A DNA stretch of 64,000 nucleotides. It comes from an uncultured beta proteobacterium (lineage in GTDB: Bacteria > Pseudomonadota > Gammaproteobacteria > Burkholderiales > Burkholderiaceae_C). This document shows, piece after piece, positions 17,541 through 28,084 of the stretch. The stretch covers positions 53,118-117,117 of the forward strand of contig CAISLN010000094.1 of the NCBI GenBank assembly GCA_903886275.1, given 5' to 3'. The notes under the pieces are model-generated. The model worked only from the letters and a program-made list of their open reading frames with translations. It did no database searches and was not told where the DNA came from. A program made the translations under genes and the position numbers. Numbering within the stretch: position 1 is the stretch's first letter; each line of letters opens with the position of its first letter.

Positions 17541-18638
17541 CTATTTGATGTCGTCGGCAATCACCTTGGTGATGCGTTGGGCGCTGGACGACGTGTCCGG
17601 TGTGCCCTTGTCATCCAACACCGACACCACGGTCGCTTCGCCCACGCTCTTTACCGCGATTTGGAATTTGCGCGCTTCACCCGACTTGGCTGCCGAGCCG
17701 CCAAACAGCTTGCTGAAGAAACCAGGCTCTGCCTTGGTGTCTGCCTCGGTCGCCACATAGCGCACAAAGTACAGGCCCTGGTTGCGGTCGCGGTCTTCCA
17801 CCGTGAAGCCGGTACGGTCCAGTGCCAGACCGACGCGGCGCCAGGCCCGGTCGAAGCCTTCGGCGATTTGCACCACTGGGTTGCCGCCCACGGTCGCTAC
17901 CGTGGCCACAGCCTTGGTGGTGCCGGCGCTTGCGACCATGACCTTGGCCTGTTCGGCTGTGGCGCCCAGGCTAACCATCAGGCGGCGCAGGAACTCGGCT
18001 TCGAGTTCCGGGTCGCTGGCGCGGGGTTGCCAGACCGTCTGATCGGAGCGCTCCTTGGTGTAGACCTCGGTCATGCCCCGGTGGCTGATGTAGATTTCGG
18101 TTTCACCGGCGCTGTTGGTTTCCAGGCGGGTGCGGAACTTGTCGCGCTCGGCCGTGGAGTACAGCGAGTCCAACATTTTCCCAATCGAGTTGCGAATGAA
18201 ATCCTGCGGCAGCTTGGCGCGGTTTTCAGCCCAGTCGGTTTCCATGATGCCCAGATTGGCCTGGTCCATGGCCAGCAGGAAGCCGTTTTCTTGCCAGAAG
18301 TCCTTGACCGGCTCCCACAGCTTGTCTGCCGGGCGTTTGACCACCAACCAGCGCTGGTTGCCCGCACGTTCAATGCGCACATCACCGATCGCGCTTGCCA
18401 TGGCCAGCGGTGTCTTGGCAGCAGCGGTCTGGCTTGCTTTGAGGCCTGAGGCCGAAACCCCGCCATCGACTACGGTGTAGCGTGTGTCTTTGGAGAGTTG
18501 TGTCAGGTCCGGCGGCACCACCAGAGAGGGTGCCCTGACCGCGCTGCTGCGGTAGTCCACCTTGTCGGATTCCAGTACGGAGCATCCGGCCAAGGCCAGG
18601 GCTGCGCCCAAGGCGGTCACTTGAATAATCGATTTCAC
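17541..18638 (-). CDS. bamC: Outer-membrane assembly lipoprotein BamC
   Basis: Lipoprotein of the BAM complex that inserts beta-barrel proteins in the outer membrane. ~365 residues. The start GTG at 18638 gives MKSIIQVTALGAALALAGCS, a clean lipoprotein signal with lipobox LAGC, and is preceded by AAGGA at the proper distance; a GTG 24 bases earlier would add eight polar residues and is less likely. The PPDL motif shortly after the Cys and repeated helix-grip-like halves match BamC/NlpB. It follows dapA, the standard dapA-bamC order. Confidence 0.9.
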   Translation of the reverse strand: MKSIIQVTALGAALALAGCSVLESDKVDYRSSAVRAPSLVVPPDLTQLSKDTRYTVVDGGVSASGLKASQTAAAKTPLAMASAIGDVRIERAGNQRWLVVKRPADKLWEPVKDFWQENGFLLAMDQANLGIMETDWAENRAKLPQDFIRNSIGKMLDSLYSTAERDKFRTRLETNSAGETEIYISHRGMTEVYTKERSDQTVWQPRASDPELEAEFLRRLMVSLGATAEQAKVMVASAGTTKAVATVATVGGNPVVQIAEGFDRAWRRVGLALDRTGFTVEDRDRNQGLYFVRYVATEADTKAEPGFFSKLFGGSAAKSGEARKFQIAVKSVGEATVVSVLDDKGTPDTSSSAQRITKVIADDIK

Positions 18639-18662
18639 AAAATTCCTTTTTTCTAATGGCAC

Positions 18663-19556
18663 TCAGATCAGGCCGCTGGCTTGCATCACCTGCTCCAGCA
18701 TCTGCTGGCTCGTTGGCGTCAAGGGGGTGAGCGGCAGACGCAGGGCGCCACCGCAGTGGCCCATGCGAGACACCGCCCATTTCACAGGAATGGGGTTGGA
18801 TTCGACGAACAGCGCCTTGTGCAGGGGCAGCAGCTGCAACTGGATTTCCATGGCGCGTTTCACGTCACCTGCAATGGCGGCCATGCACAGCGCGTGCATC
18901 AGGCGCGGTGCCACATTGGCCGTCACGCTGACATTGCCATGTCCGCCACACAGCATCAGTGCCACGGCGGTGGGATCATCGCCGGAGTAAATGGAGAAAT
19001 GCTTGGGCGCCTCCTTGATCAACCACTGGGCGCGTTCGATATTACCGGTGGCTTCCTTGATGCCGACAATGCCGGGCAACTCGGCCAGGCGCAGCACCGT
19101 GTCATGGGCCATATCGGCCACCGAGCGACCCGGCACGTTGTACAAAATCAGCGGCAGGTCCACCGCTTCGGAGATGGCCTTGAAATGCTGGTACTGGCCC
19201 TCTTGCGTGGGCTTGTTGTAGTAGGGCACCACCTGCAGTTGGCTGTCGGCACCCACCTTCTTGGCGAACTTGGCCAGGTTGACGGCCTCGCGCGTGGAGT
19301 TGGCACCACAGCCGGCCATGATGGGCACGCGGCCTGCGGACTGCTCGACCGCCACACGGATGATCTCGCAATGCTCTTCGACGCTGACCGTGGGCGACTC
19401 TCCGGTGGTGCCGACCACGCCTATGCAGTCGGTTCCCTCGGCGATATGCCAGTCGATCAGTTTGCGCAGGGCCGGATAGTCCACCGCCCCGTCGGCGAGC
19501 ATGGGAGTGACCAGGGCGACAATGCTGCCCCGCAGAGGACCGTTTGAAGAGTTCAT
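18663..19556 (-). CDS. dapA: 4-hydroxy-tetrahydrodipicolinate synthase
   Basis: Condenses pyruvate with aspartate semialdehyde, first step of the lysine/diaminopimelate branch. 297 residues of TIM barrel: GTTGES (49-54), YYNKPTQEG, Tyr139 in YNVPGR, and the Schiff-base Lys167 in GIKEATG. It lies upstream of bamC on the same strand, about 24 bases before the preferred bamC start. Confidence 0.97.
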   Translation of the reverse strand: MNSSNGPLRGSIVALVTPMLADGAVDYPALRKLIDWHIAEGTDCIGVVGTTGESPTVSVEEHCEIIRVAVEQSAGRVPIMAGCGANSTREAVNLAKFAKKVGADSQLQVVPYYNKPTQEGQYQHFKAISEAVDLPLILYNVPGRSVADMAHDTVLRLAELPGIVGIKEATGNIERAQWLIKEAPKHFSIYSGDDPTAVALMLCGGHGNVSVTANVAPRLMHALCMAAIAGDVKRAMEIQLQLLPLHKALFVESNPIPVKWAVSRMGHCGGALRLPLTPLTPTSQQMLEQVMQASGLI

Positions 19557-19590
19557 GGCTTGCCAGTAGTTCGAAAAACGCCCATTTTAC

Positions 19591-20175
19591 CTAGAGTGGG
19601 CGACGCACTATCGCGGGGTTGCCGGCCATCGGTAAAGCGGGAGCAAATGCGGCGATGCGCTGCACAAAGCGGTCCGGGTTGGGCACAAAGCCGTCCTCAA
19701 ATGCCACCACCTGCAAGGCAGCGCAGAGGCGCAACAGCTCACCGGGCTGGAGCAAAAAATCTGGCCTTGCCGGGCGCCCCACGGTCTCATTGCCGGCCGC
19801 AAAGGTCTCATACAAAAGCAGTCCGCCGGGCGCCAGGCTTTGCAGCAGAGTGGGCAGCAGGGGGCGCCACAGGTAGTTGGTGACCACCACGGCGCCAAAC
19901 GGACGCGGACCTTGCGCGCTGGCATAGGGCCAGGGGCCGTTCTCGATGTCGGCCTGTACCAGTTGCGCTTGCGGCACCTGGGCCTGTGCCAGCGCCGTGT
20001 CTTGGTCCACGCCAAACACCGCATGGCCACGCGCGGCAAACCACTGCAGATGGCGCCCGCTGCCGCACGCCACATCGAGCACGCTGCATCCAGCGGGCAG
20101 CAGATGCGACCAGCGCGCAATCCAAGGGGAGGGCGCGGCTTGACTGGTTGTGGCAGCGTGATGCGTATGGGTCAT
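19591..20175 (-). CDS. Class I SAM-dependent methyltransferase
   Basis: 194-residue methyltransferase of the TehB-like type. Motif I VLDVACGSGRHLQWFAARG, motif II acid in VFGVDQD, and VVVTNYLWRPLLP as post-motif. Substrate unknown. It lies between dapA and a short membrane peptide gene on the same strand. Confidence 0.85.
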   Translation of the reverse strand: MTHTHHAATTSQAAPSPWIARWSHLLPAGCSVLDVACGSGRHLQWFAARGHAVFGVDQDTALAQAQVPQAQLVQADIENGPWPYASAQGPRPFGAVVVTNYLWRPLLPTLLQSLAPGGLLLYETFAAGNETVGRPARPDFLLQPGELLRLCAALQVVAFEDGFVPNPDRFVQRIAAFAPALPMAGNPAIVRRPL

Positions 20176-20201
20176 TGTGGTGAAGGGTCGAGAACACTGG
20201 G

Positions 20202-20327
20202 TTAGAAACAGGCCCAGATCTGGTTGCTCAGTTGCAGCAAAAAGTCGGGCCGCAGGTAGAGCGCAAACACCCCGGCCAGTGCGGCCAGGGCCAGCACGAT
20301 CAGCAGGAGTTGGCGCATGCGCTGCAT
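20202..20327 (-). CDS. Small membrane peptide, 41 residues
   Basis: Short gene between the MFS transporter and the methyltransferase, all leftward. Sequence begins MQRMRQLLLIVLALAALAGV, a hydrophobic helix of ~20 residues, and ends LLQLSNQIWACF before a TAA. It starts 15 bases after the MFS stop and ends 26 bases before the methyltransferase start, so it fills the gap exactly. No clear Shine-Dalgarno is visible; translation may depend on coupling. I recall similar short proteins in Comamonadaceae, but this is not certain. Confidence 0.6.
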   Translation of the reverse strand: MQRMRQLLLIVLALAALAGVFALYLRPDFLLQLSNQIWACF

Positions 20328-20342
20328 CGCTTGCAGGGCGCT

Positions 20343-21569
20343 TCAGGCCGGCATGGGTTCAAGCCGGGGGGCGCGCGCAATCGCCACTTCGCGGATCGGC
20401 AGGTTGATCAGCGCTGCTGCCACTCCCAGGGCGATGGCGATGTACCAGACGCTGTCGTAGCTGCCGGTCTTGTCATACAGATAGCCGCCTAGCCAGACCC
20501 CCAGAAAGGAGCCGATCTGGTGGCTGAAAAACACAAAGCCGCTGAGCATGGACAGGTGCGCCACGCCAAAGATTTGCGCCACCAGGGCATTGGTCACCGG
20601 CACGGTGGACAGCCACAGCAGTCCCATCACGCTGGCAAACACATAGACCGACACAGGCGTGAGCGGCGCCAGCAAAAAGAGGCTGATGGCCGCAGCGCGC
20701 GCTAGGTAAATAAAGGCCAGGATCTTGCGCTTGGCGATTCTCTGCCCCAGCACGCCGGCGGTGTAGGTACCAAACACATTAAAGAGGCCGATCAGCGCCA
20801 GTGCGTAACTGGCCACCTCGGGCGACAGGCCCTTGTCCTTCAGGTAGCTGGGCATGTGCACGCCGATGAACACCACCTGAAAGCCGCAGACAAAGTAGCC
20901 CGCCATCAGCAACTTGAAACTGGGGGTTTCAAAGGCCTCCCGGATGGCGTGCAATATGGACTGCTCACGTTTTGTCTGCGCACTGCCGCCAAAGCCGGGC
21001 TCGCGCAGTCCCCAGGCCATGGGCGCAATCAAGAGGGCGGCAAACCCCAGCAGCACCAGCGCCTGTTGCCAGCCGAACTGGTTGATCAAAAAGCCCTCGG
21101 TGGGCACCATCAAAAACTGACCAAAGGAGCCCGCCGCTGCCGTCACCCCCATGGCCCAGGAGCGCTTGTCGGCCGGCACATTGCGCCCGATCACGCCATA
21201 AACCACGGCGTAGGTGGTGCCCGACTGGGCCACGCCAATCAACAAGCCGGCCGTCAGGGCAAACACCAAAGAAGTGTCGGCATAGGCCATGCCAATCAGG
21301 CCCAGACTGTAGGCCACAGCGCCCACGACAATCACCCGAAAGGCGCCAAAGCGGTCGGCCGCCATGCCGGCCAGCACGCCGGTCACACCCCAGGCCAGGT
21401 TTTGGATGGCAATCGCAAAGGCAAAGGTCTCGCGCGTCCAACCGTGGGCCTGGGTCACCGGTTGCAGCCACAGGCCAAAGCCATGGCGAATGCCCATGGC
21501 CAGTGTGACGATGGCAGCGCCGCAAATCAGCAGGCGGGTGAGGGATAGGCGGGCGTTGGGTTCGGACAT
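20343..21569 (-). CDS. MFS transporter
   Basis: Inner-membrane major facilitator of about 408 residues with 12 predicted helices. The loop 2-3 signature appears as GMAADRFGAFR and the second half repeat as GVLGQRIAKRK. It resembles oxalate/formate-antiporter-like or monocarboxylate MFS members by its start (MGIRHGFGLWLQPVTQAHGW), but substrate is uncertain. MSEPNARLS at 21569 is chosen over ATG six bases earlier without strong evidence. The parE-side LexA-like box lies 82 bases upstream. Confidence 0.88.
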   Translation of the reverse strand: MSEPNARLSLTRLLICGAAIVTLAMGIRHGFGLWLQPVTQAHGWTRETFAFAIAIQNLAWGVTGVLAGMAADRFGAFRVIVVGAVAYSLGLIGMAYADTSLVFALTAGLLIGVAQSGTTYAVVYGVIGRNVPADKRSWAMGVTAAAGSFGQFLMVPTEGFLINQFGWQQALVLLGFAALLIAPMAWGLREPGFGGSAQTKREQSILHAIREAFETPSFKLLMAGYFVCGFQVVFIGVHMPSYLKDKGLSPEVASYALALIGLFNVFGTYTAGVLGQRIAKRKILAFIYLARAAAISLFLLAPLTPVSVYVFASVMGLLWLSTVPVTNALVAQIFGVAHLSMLSGFVFFSHQIGSFLGVWLGGYLYDKTGSYDSVWYIAIALGVAAALINLPIREVAIARAPRLEPMPA

Positions 21570-21650
21570 AGCCAACTAATGTAGCCAATACCGGCCAAGC
21601 CTGCTGTGCCGGGTCTAAGGTCTTGCGCCGCCATCCGTTTGCCCAAGCAG

Positions 21651-21670
21651 AACTGTCTATATGTACAGTG
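21651..21670. promoter_or_regulatory. LexA (SOS) box-like site between MFS gene and parE
   Basis: CTGT (21653-21656), eight bases CTATATGT, ACAG (21665-21668), flanked by A and T: an exact CTGT-N8-ACAG LexA motif with 16 of 20 positions matching the TACTGTATATATATACAGTA consensus. It ends 32 bases before the parE start at 21701 and overlaps the expected -35 region of a TACAAT -10 box at 21688-21693. Confidence 0.7.
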
Positions 21671-21687
21671 AAATAAATTTCCCAGTC

Positions 21688-21693
21688 TACAAT
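21688..21693 (+). promoter_or_regulatory. Predicted -10 box of the parE operon
   Basis: TACAAT, 17 bases downstream of the right arm of the LexA-like box. Transcription would begin near 21700, giving little or no leader, so either start codon choice is close to leaderless. Confidence 0.4.
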
Positions 21694-21700
21694 GCGCGCC

Positions 21701-23710
21701 ATGTCAGCCAAACCCACCACCTCCACTTCCGAATATTCCGAAGGCTCTATCCGCGTCCTCAAGGGCCTGGAGCCGGTCAAGCAGCGCCCGGGCATGTACA
21801 CCCGCACCGACAACCCGCTGCACGTGATCCAGGAGGTGCTGGACAACGCCGCCGACGAGTCACTGGCCGGCCACGGCAAGAAGATCAAAGTGACGCTGCA
21901 CTTGGATGGCTCGGTGTCGATCGAAGACGACGGCCGCGGCATCCCCTTTGGCATGCACCCGGAAGAAAAGGCGCCGGTGATTGAGCTGGTCTTTACCCGA
22001 CTGCATGCGGGCGGCAAGTTTGACAAGGGCAAGGGCGGCGCCTATAGCTTTTCGGGCGGCCTGCACGGCGTGGGGGTGAGCGTCACCAACGCCCTGGGTA
22101 AGCGCCTGGAGGCCACCAGCTACCGCGAAGGCTCTGTCGCGCGCATTGTGTTTGCCGGTGGCGATGTGATCGAGCCGCTGGTCATTCGCAAGGCCGGTGC
22201 ACTGGAGAACGGTGAACTAGTGGACGGTCCACGCGACCGCAAGTCCGGCACCACGGTGCGGGTCTGGCCCGACCCCAAATACTTTGAATCCGCTGCCCTG
22301 CCCATGGCCGAGCTGACGCATTTGCTGCGCAGCAAGGCCGTGCTGATGCCGGGCGTGAGCGTCACCCTGGTCAACGAGAAGACCAAGGAAACCCAGGTCT
22401 GGCTCTATAAGGGCGGCTTAAGCGATTACCTGATGCAGTCGCTGCACGGCGAGCCGGTGATTCCCCTGTTTGACGGTGAGGGCTTTGCCGACGCCCAGAG
22501 CGAGCAGTTTGCCGACGGCGAGGGCGCGAGTTGGTGCGTGGCCTTTACCGAAGACGGCGCCCCGGTGCGCGAAAGCTATGTCAACCTGATCCCCACCAGC
22601 GCCGGTGGTACGCATGAGAGCGGCCTGCGCGACGGCCTGTTCACGGCGGTCAAAAGCTTTATCGAGTTCCACAGCCTGCTGCCCAAGGGAGTGAAGCTCA
22701 TGCCCGAGGACGTGTTCGCCCGCGCCAGCTACGTGCTATCGGCCAAGGTGCTGGACCCGCAATTCCAGGGCCAAATCAAGGAACGGCTGAACTCGCGCGA
22801 CGCCGTGCGCCTGGTCTCCAACTTTGTGCGCCCGGCCTTGGAGCTGTGGCTCAACCAGCATGTGGAATACGGCAAAAAGCTGGCCGAGCTGGCCATCAAG
22901 GCGGCGCAGACACGCCAGCGCGCCGGCCAAAAAGTGGAAAAGCGCAAGAGCTCCGGTGTGGCCGTGCTGCCCGGCAAACTCACCGATTGCGAGAGCAAGG
23001 ACATTCTGTACAACGAGGTATTTTTGGTCGAGGGCGACTCCGCGGGGGGGAGCGCCAAGATGGGCCGCAACAAAGAGAATCAGGCCGTGCTGCCTTTGCG
23101 CGGCAAGGTGCTCAATACCTGGGAAGTGGACCGCGACCGGCTGTTTGCCAACACCGAAATCCACGACATCTCGGTGGCCATTGGCGTCGATCCGCATGGC
23201 CCCAACGACCAGCCCGACATGAGCGGTCTGCGCTACGGCAAGGTCTGCATCCTCTCTGATGCGGACGTGGACGGTTCGCACATCCAGGTGCTGTTGCTCA
23301 CGCTGTTCTTTCGCCATTTCCCCATGCTGATAGAGACCGGCCATGTGTTTGTGGCACGCCCACCGCTGTTCCGTGTGGACGCCCCCGCGCGCGGCAAGAA
23401 GCCCGCCAGCAAGGCCTATGCGTTGGATGACGGCGAGCTCACCGCCATCTTGGACAAGCTGCGCAAAGAGGGCGTGCGCGAGGGCGCCTGGTCCATCAGC
23501 CGCTTCAAGGGTCTGGGTGAAATGAATGCCGAGCAGCTGTGGGACACCACGCTCAATCCCGACACGCGGCGCCTGTTGCCGGTGATGCTGGGTGCTATCG
23601 ACTTCGCTAGTACCGAGGCCCTGATCACCAAGCTGATGGGCAAGGGGGAAGCGGCTGCGCGGCGCGAACTGATGGAACTGCATGGCGACTCTGTGGAGGT
23701 AGACGTATGA
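21701..23710 (+). CDS. parE: DNA topoisomerase IV subunit B
   Basis: ATPase subunit of topoisomerase IV, which decatenates daughter chromosomes. ~669 residues. GHKL ATPase motifs VLDNAADESLAG, DDGRGIPFGMH and GLHGVGVS, the transducer domain, then TOPRIM with EGDSAGGSAK and LSDADVDGSHI. The start is MSAKPTTS at 21701; an ATG nine bases earlier overlaps the -10 box and is less likely. It is the first gene of a parE-transglycosylase-parC operon and sits behind a LexA-like site. Confidence 0.95.
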   Translation: MSAKPTTSTSEYSEGSIRVLKGLEPVKQRPGMYTRTDNPLHVIQEVLDNAADESLAGHGKKIKVTLHLDGSVSIEDDGRGIPFGMHPEEKAPVIELVFTRLHAGGKFDKGKGGAYSFSGGLHGVGVSVTNALGKRLEATSYREGSVARIVFAGGDVIEPLVIRKAGALENGELVDGPRDRKSGTTVRVWPDPKYFESAALPMAELTHLLRSKAVLMPGVSVTLVNEKTKETQVWLYKGGLSDYLMQSLHGEPVIPLFDGEGFADAQSEQFADGEGASWCVAFTEDGAPVRESYVNLIPTSAGGTHESGLRDGLFTAVKSFIEFHSLLPKGVKLMPEDVFARASYVLSAKVLDPQFQGQIKERLNSRDAVRLVSNFVRPALELWLNQHVEYGKKLAELAIKAAQTRQRAGQKVEKRKSSGVAVLPGKLTDCESKDILYNEVFLVEGDSAGGSAKMGRNKENQAVLPLRGKVLNTWEVDRDRLFANTEIHDISVAIGVDPHGPNDQPDMSGLRYGKVCILSDADVDGSHIQVLLLTLFFRHFPMLIETGHVFVARPPLFRVDAPARGKKPASKAYALDDGELTAILDKLRKEGVREGAWSISRFKGLGEMNAEQLWDTTLNPDTRRLLPVMLGAIDFASTEALITKLMGKGEAAARRELMELHGDSVEVDV

Positions 23711-24369
23711 ACAAGGGACTGTTGGGCCGACTGCTGCTGACGGGCTTGCTGGCCATGCCCGGCCTGCTGCTGGCGCAAGGTGTTGTAACTGGGACCGAGC
23801 CTGCTGTGGCCCAGGGGGAGGTGATGGGCTTTCCCTCACCCTTGCTCCTGCCCGCCTTCAGCTTGCTCGAGGTAGCTGCTGTGCCCTGGCTGCAGCAGCT
23901 GCAAGACGCGGCCCAGCGGCATGGGGTGGATGCGCATTTGTTGCAGGCCTTGGTGCGGGTGGAGTCCAACTTCAACCCCATGGCCGTGTCGCGTTCGGGT
24001 GCCGTCGGGCTGATGCAAATCATGCCCCAAACCGCTGCCCGTGTGGCGGGTCTGCGCGGCCCGACCAAGTCGCTGCGCCAGCAGTTGCAGGACCCCGCCA
24101 CCAACCTGCACGCGGGCGCACTCTATGTGCGCTACTTGATGGACCGCTATGACAACCAACTGGACCTGGTGCTGGCGGCCTACAACGCAGGCACCGGCAA
24201 TGTGCTCAAGGCCGGTAACCGCGTGCCGGCCAATGGTGTGACGCCCCACTTCGTGCAAAAGGTGACGGCGTTTTACGCCAACATCCAGGCAGCAGCCGGC
24301 ATCTCCGACTCTTTGGCCGCAGAGCTGCCCACGCCCAGTTTCACCCCGCCTGCCACTGCAGCGCAGTGA
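23707..24369 (+). CDS. Lytic transglycosylase between parE and parC
   Basis: 220-residue exported transglycosylase. Signal peptide MNKGLLGRLLLTGLLAMPGL, cleavage after LLLA. SLT domain: catalytic Glu in ALVRVESNFNPMAVS, GAVGLMQIMPQTAARV, and LAAYNAGTGNV, closing with a Pro/Thr-rich tail. The ATG overlaps the parE stop (ATGA). The position between two topoisomerase IV genes is conserved in several Burkholderiales as I recall. Confidence 0.93.
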   Translation: MNKGLLGRLLLTGLLAMPGLLLAQGVVTGTEPAVAQGEVMGFPSPLLLPAFSLLEVAAVPWLQQLQDAAQRHGVDAHLLQALVRVESNFNPMAVSRSGAVGLMQIMPQTAARVAGLRGPTKSLRQQLQDPATNLHAGALYVRYLMDRYDNQLDLVLAAYNAGTGNVLKAGNRVPANGVTPHFVQKVTAFYANIQAAAGISDSLAAELPTPSFTPPATAAQ

Positions 24370-24394
24370 TGTGTACCCCCTTTGATTTCCAAGA

Positions 24395-26776
<2,382 letters not shown>

Positions 26777-26822
26777 AGCCCCGCTGTCAGTTAGCCAAAA
26801 GATCAGCTACCCACAATCGGCC

Positions 26823-27995
26823 ATGACTCAAAACATGGTGATTTCGGGCGGTGGTATCGGCGGGCTGTCTACGGCCTTGGCCTGTGCGCGCACCGGTTGG
26901 AAGGTGGACCTGCTGGAGCAGGCCCCGGCGTTTGGCGAGGTCGGTGCCGGCATACAGCTGGGCCCGAATGCCGTGCGGCTGTTGCAGGCCTGGGGGCTGG
27001 ACGCCGCCCTGCGCCGGGTGGCGGCCTATCCCGAACATCTGGAGGTGCGCAATGCCCTCACCACCGAGCGCCTGGGCCTGCTGCCGCTGGGCAAGACGGC
27101 CGAGCAGCGCTATGGCGCGCCCTATGTGGCCATCGCCCGCGCCGACCTGCACGCGCTGCTGTTGCAGGCGGTGCAGGCGTCGGTGGGCATGCATCTGGAT
27201 TCGCGCGTCATCAGCATTGCGCAGGACGCGCAATGCACAAGCGTAGAAACGGTGCAGGACCAGGTATTTGAGGCACCGCTGCTGGTGGGAGCCGATGGTC
27301 TGTGGAGCCAGGTGCGCAAGCAGGTGGTGGAAAACGACAGTGTGCCGCGCGTCACCGGTCACCTGGCCTTCAGGGCCATGCTGGCGCAGTCCGAGCTGCC
27401 TGCGGCCCTGCGCAGCCAGGTCGTCACCGCCTGGATGGGCCCCGATTTTCATGCCGTACAGTACCCGGTGCATGCCGGTGAATGGCTCAACGTGGTGTGC
27501 ATCGTGCACGGCAAGGTGGCGGGCGACCCGCAGTCCTGGGACCACAGCGCCAACGCACAGGAGCTGCGCCAGCGCATGTCCCTGGCACGCGGCGCCCTGC
27601 GCGACCTGGTCCAAGCCATCGACCACTGGCGGCTCTGGCCATTGACCGACAGGCCTCCCATGGCCAGCGCGGCAGAGCAGGCCAGGGGCCGCATCGCTTT
27701 GCTGGGCGACGCCGCCCACCCCATGCGGCCCTATCTGGCCCAGGGTGCGGGCATGGCCATCGAAGACGCCGCTGCCTTGGCTGCTTGCATCAGCGCTACA
27801 CCGCAGCAGATACCCCAGGCCCTGTCGCGTTACGCCGACATGCGCTGGCAGCGCAATGCAAGGGTGCAGGCCAGGGCCATTCGCAACGGCGAGATTTACC
27901 ACCTCAAGGGCTTCAAACAACTGGGGCGCGACATGGCCCTCAAGTTGCTGGGCGCGAAGCTCATGGATGTGCCCTGGCTGTACCAAGGGCCTTGA
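26823..27995 (+). CDS. FAD-dependent monooxygenase (salicylate hydroxylase-like)
   Basis: 390-residue group A flavoprotein hydroxylase. FAD-binding SGGGIGGLSTALA at 8-20, FGEVGAGIQLGPNA, the DG motif LLVGADGLWSQVR and GDAAHPMRPYLAQGAGMAIEDA, all typical of salicylate/3-hydroxybenzoate hydroxylases. Substrate is not predictable; no aromatic-degradation genes are adjacent. The gene starts 47 bases after parC. Confidence 0.85.
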   Translation: MTQNMVISGGGIGGLSTALACARTGWKVDLLEQAPAFGEVGAGIQLGPNAVRLLQAWGLDAALRRVAAYPEHLEVRNALTTERLGLLPLGKTAEQRYGAPYVAIARADLHALLLQAVQASVGMHLDSRVISIAQDAQCTSVETVQDQVFEAPLLVGADGLWSQVRKQVVENDSVPRVTGHLAFRAMLAQSELPAALRSQVVTAWMGPDFHAVQYPVHAGEWLNVVCIVHGKVAGDPQSWDHSANAQELRQRMSLARGALRDLVQAIDHWRLWPLTDRPPMASAAEQARGRIALLGDAAHPMRPYLAQGAGMAIEDAAALAACISATPQQIPQALSRYADMRWQRNARVQARAIRNGEIYHLKGFKQLGRDMALKLLGAKLMDVPWLYQGP

Positions 27996-28084
27996 GCGCC
28001 TGAGTGCACAGCCTGCGTCTGGCGCTAAACTTCCAAGGCTCCTGCCATCCGGCAGCACAAAAAGAAGCCTCACTAGGAGACGCC

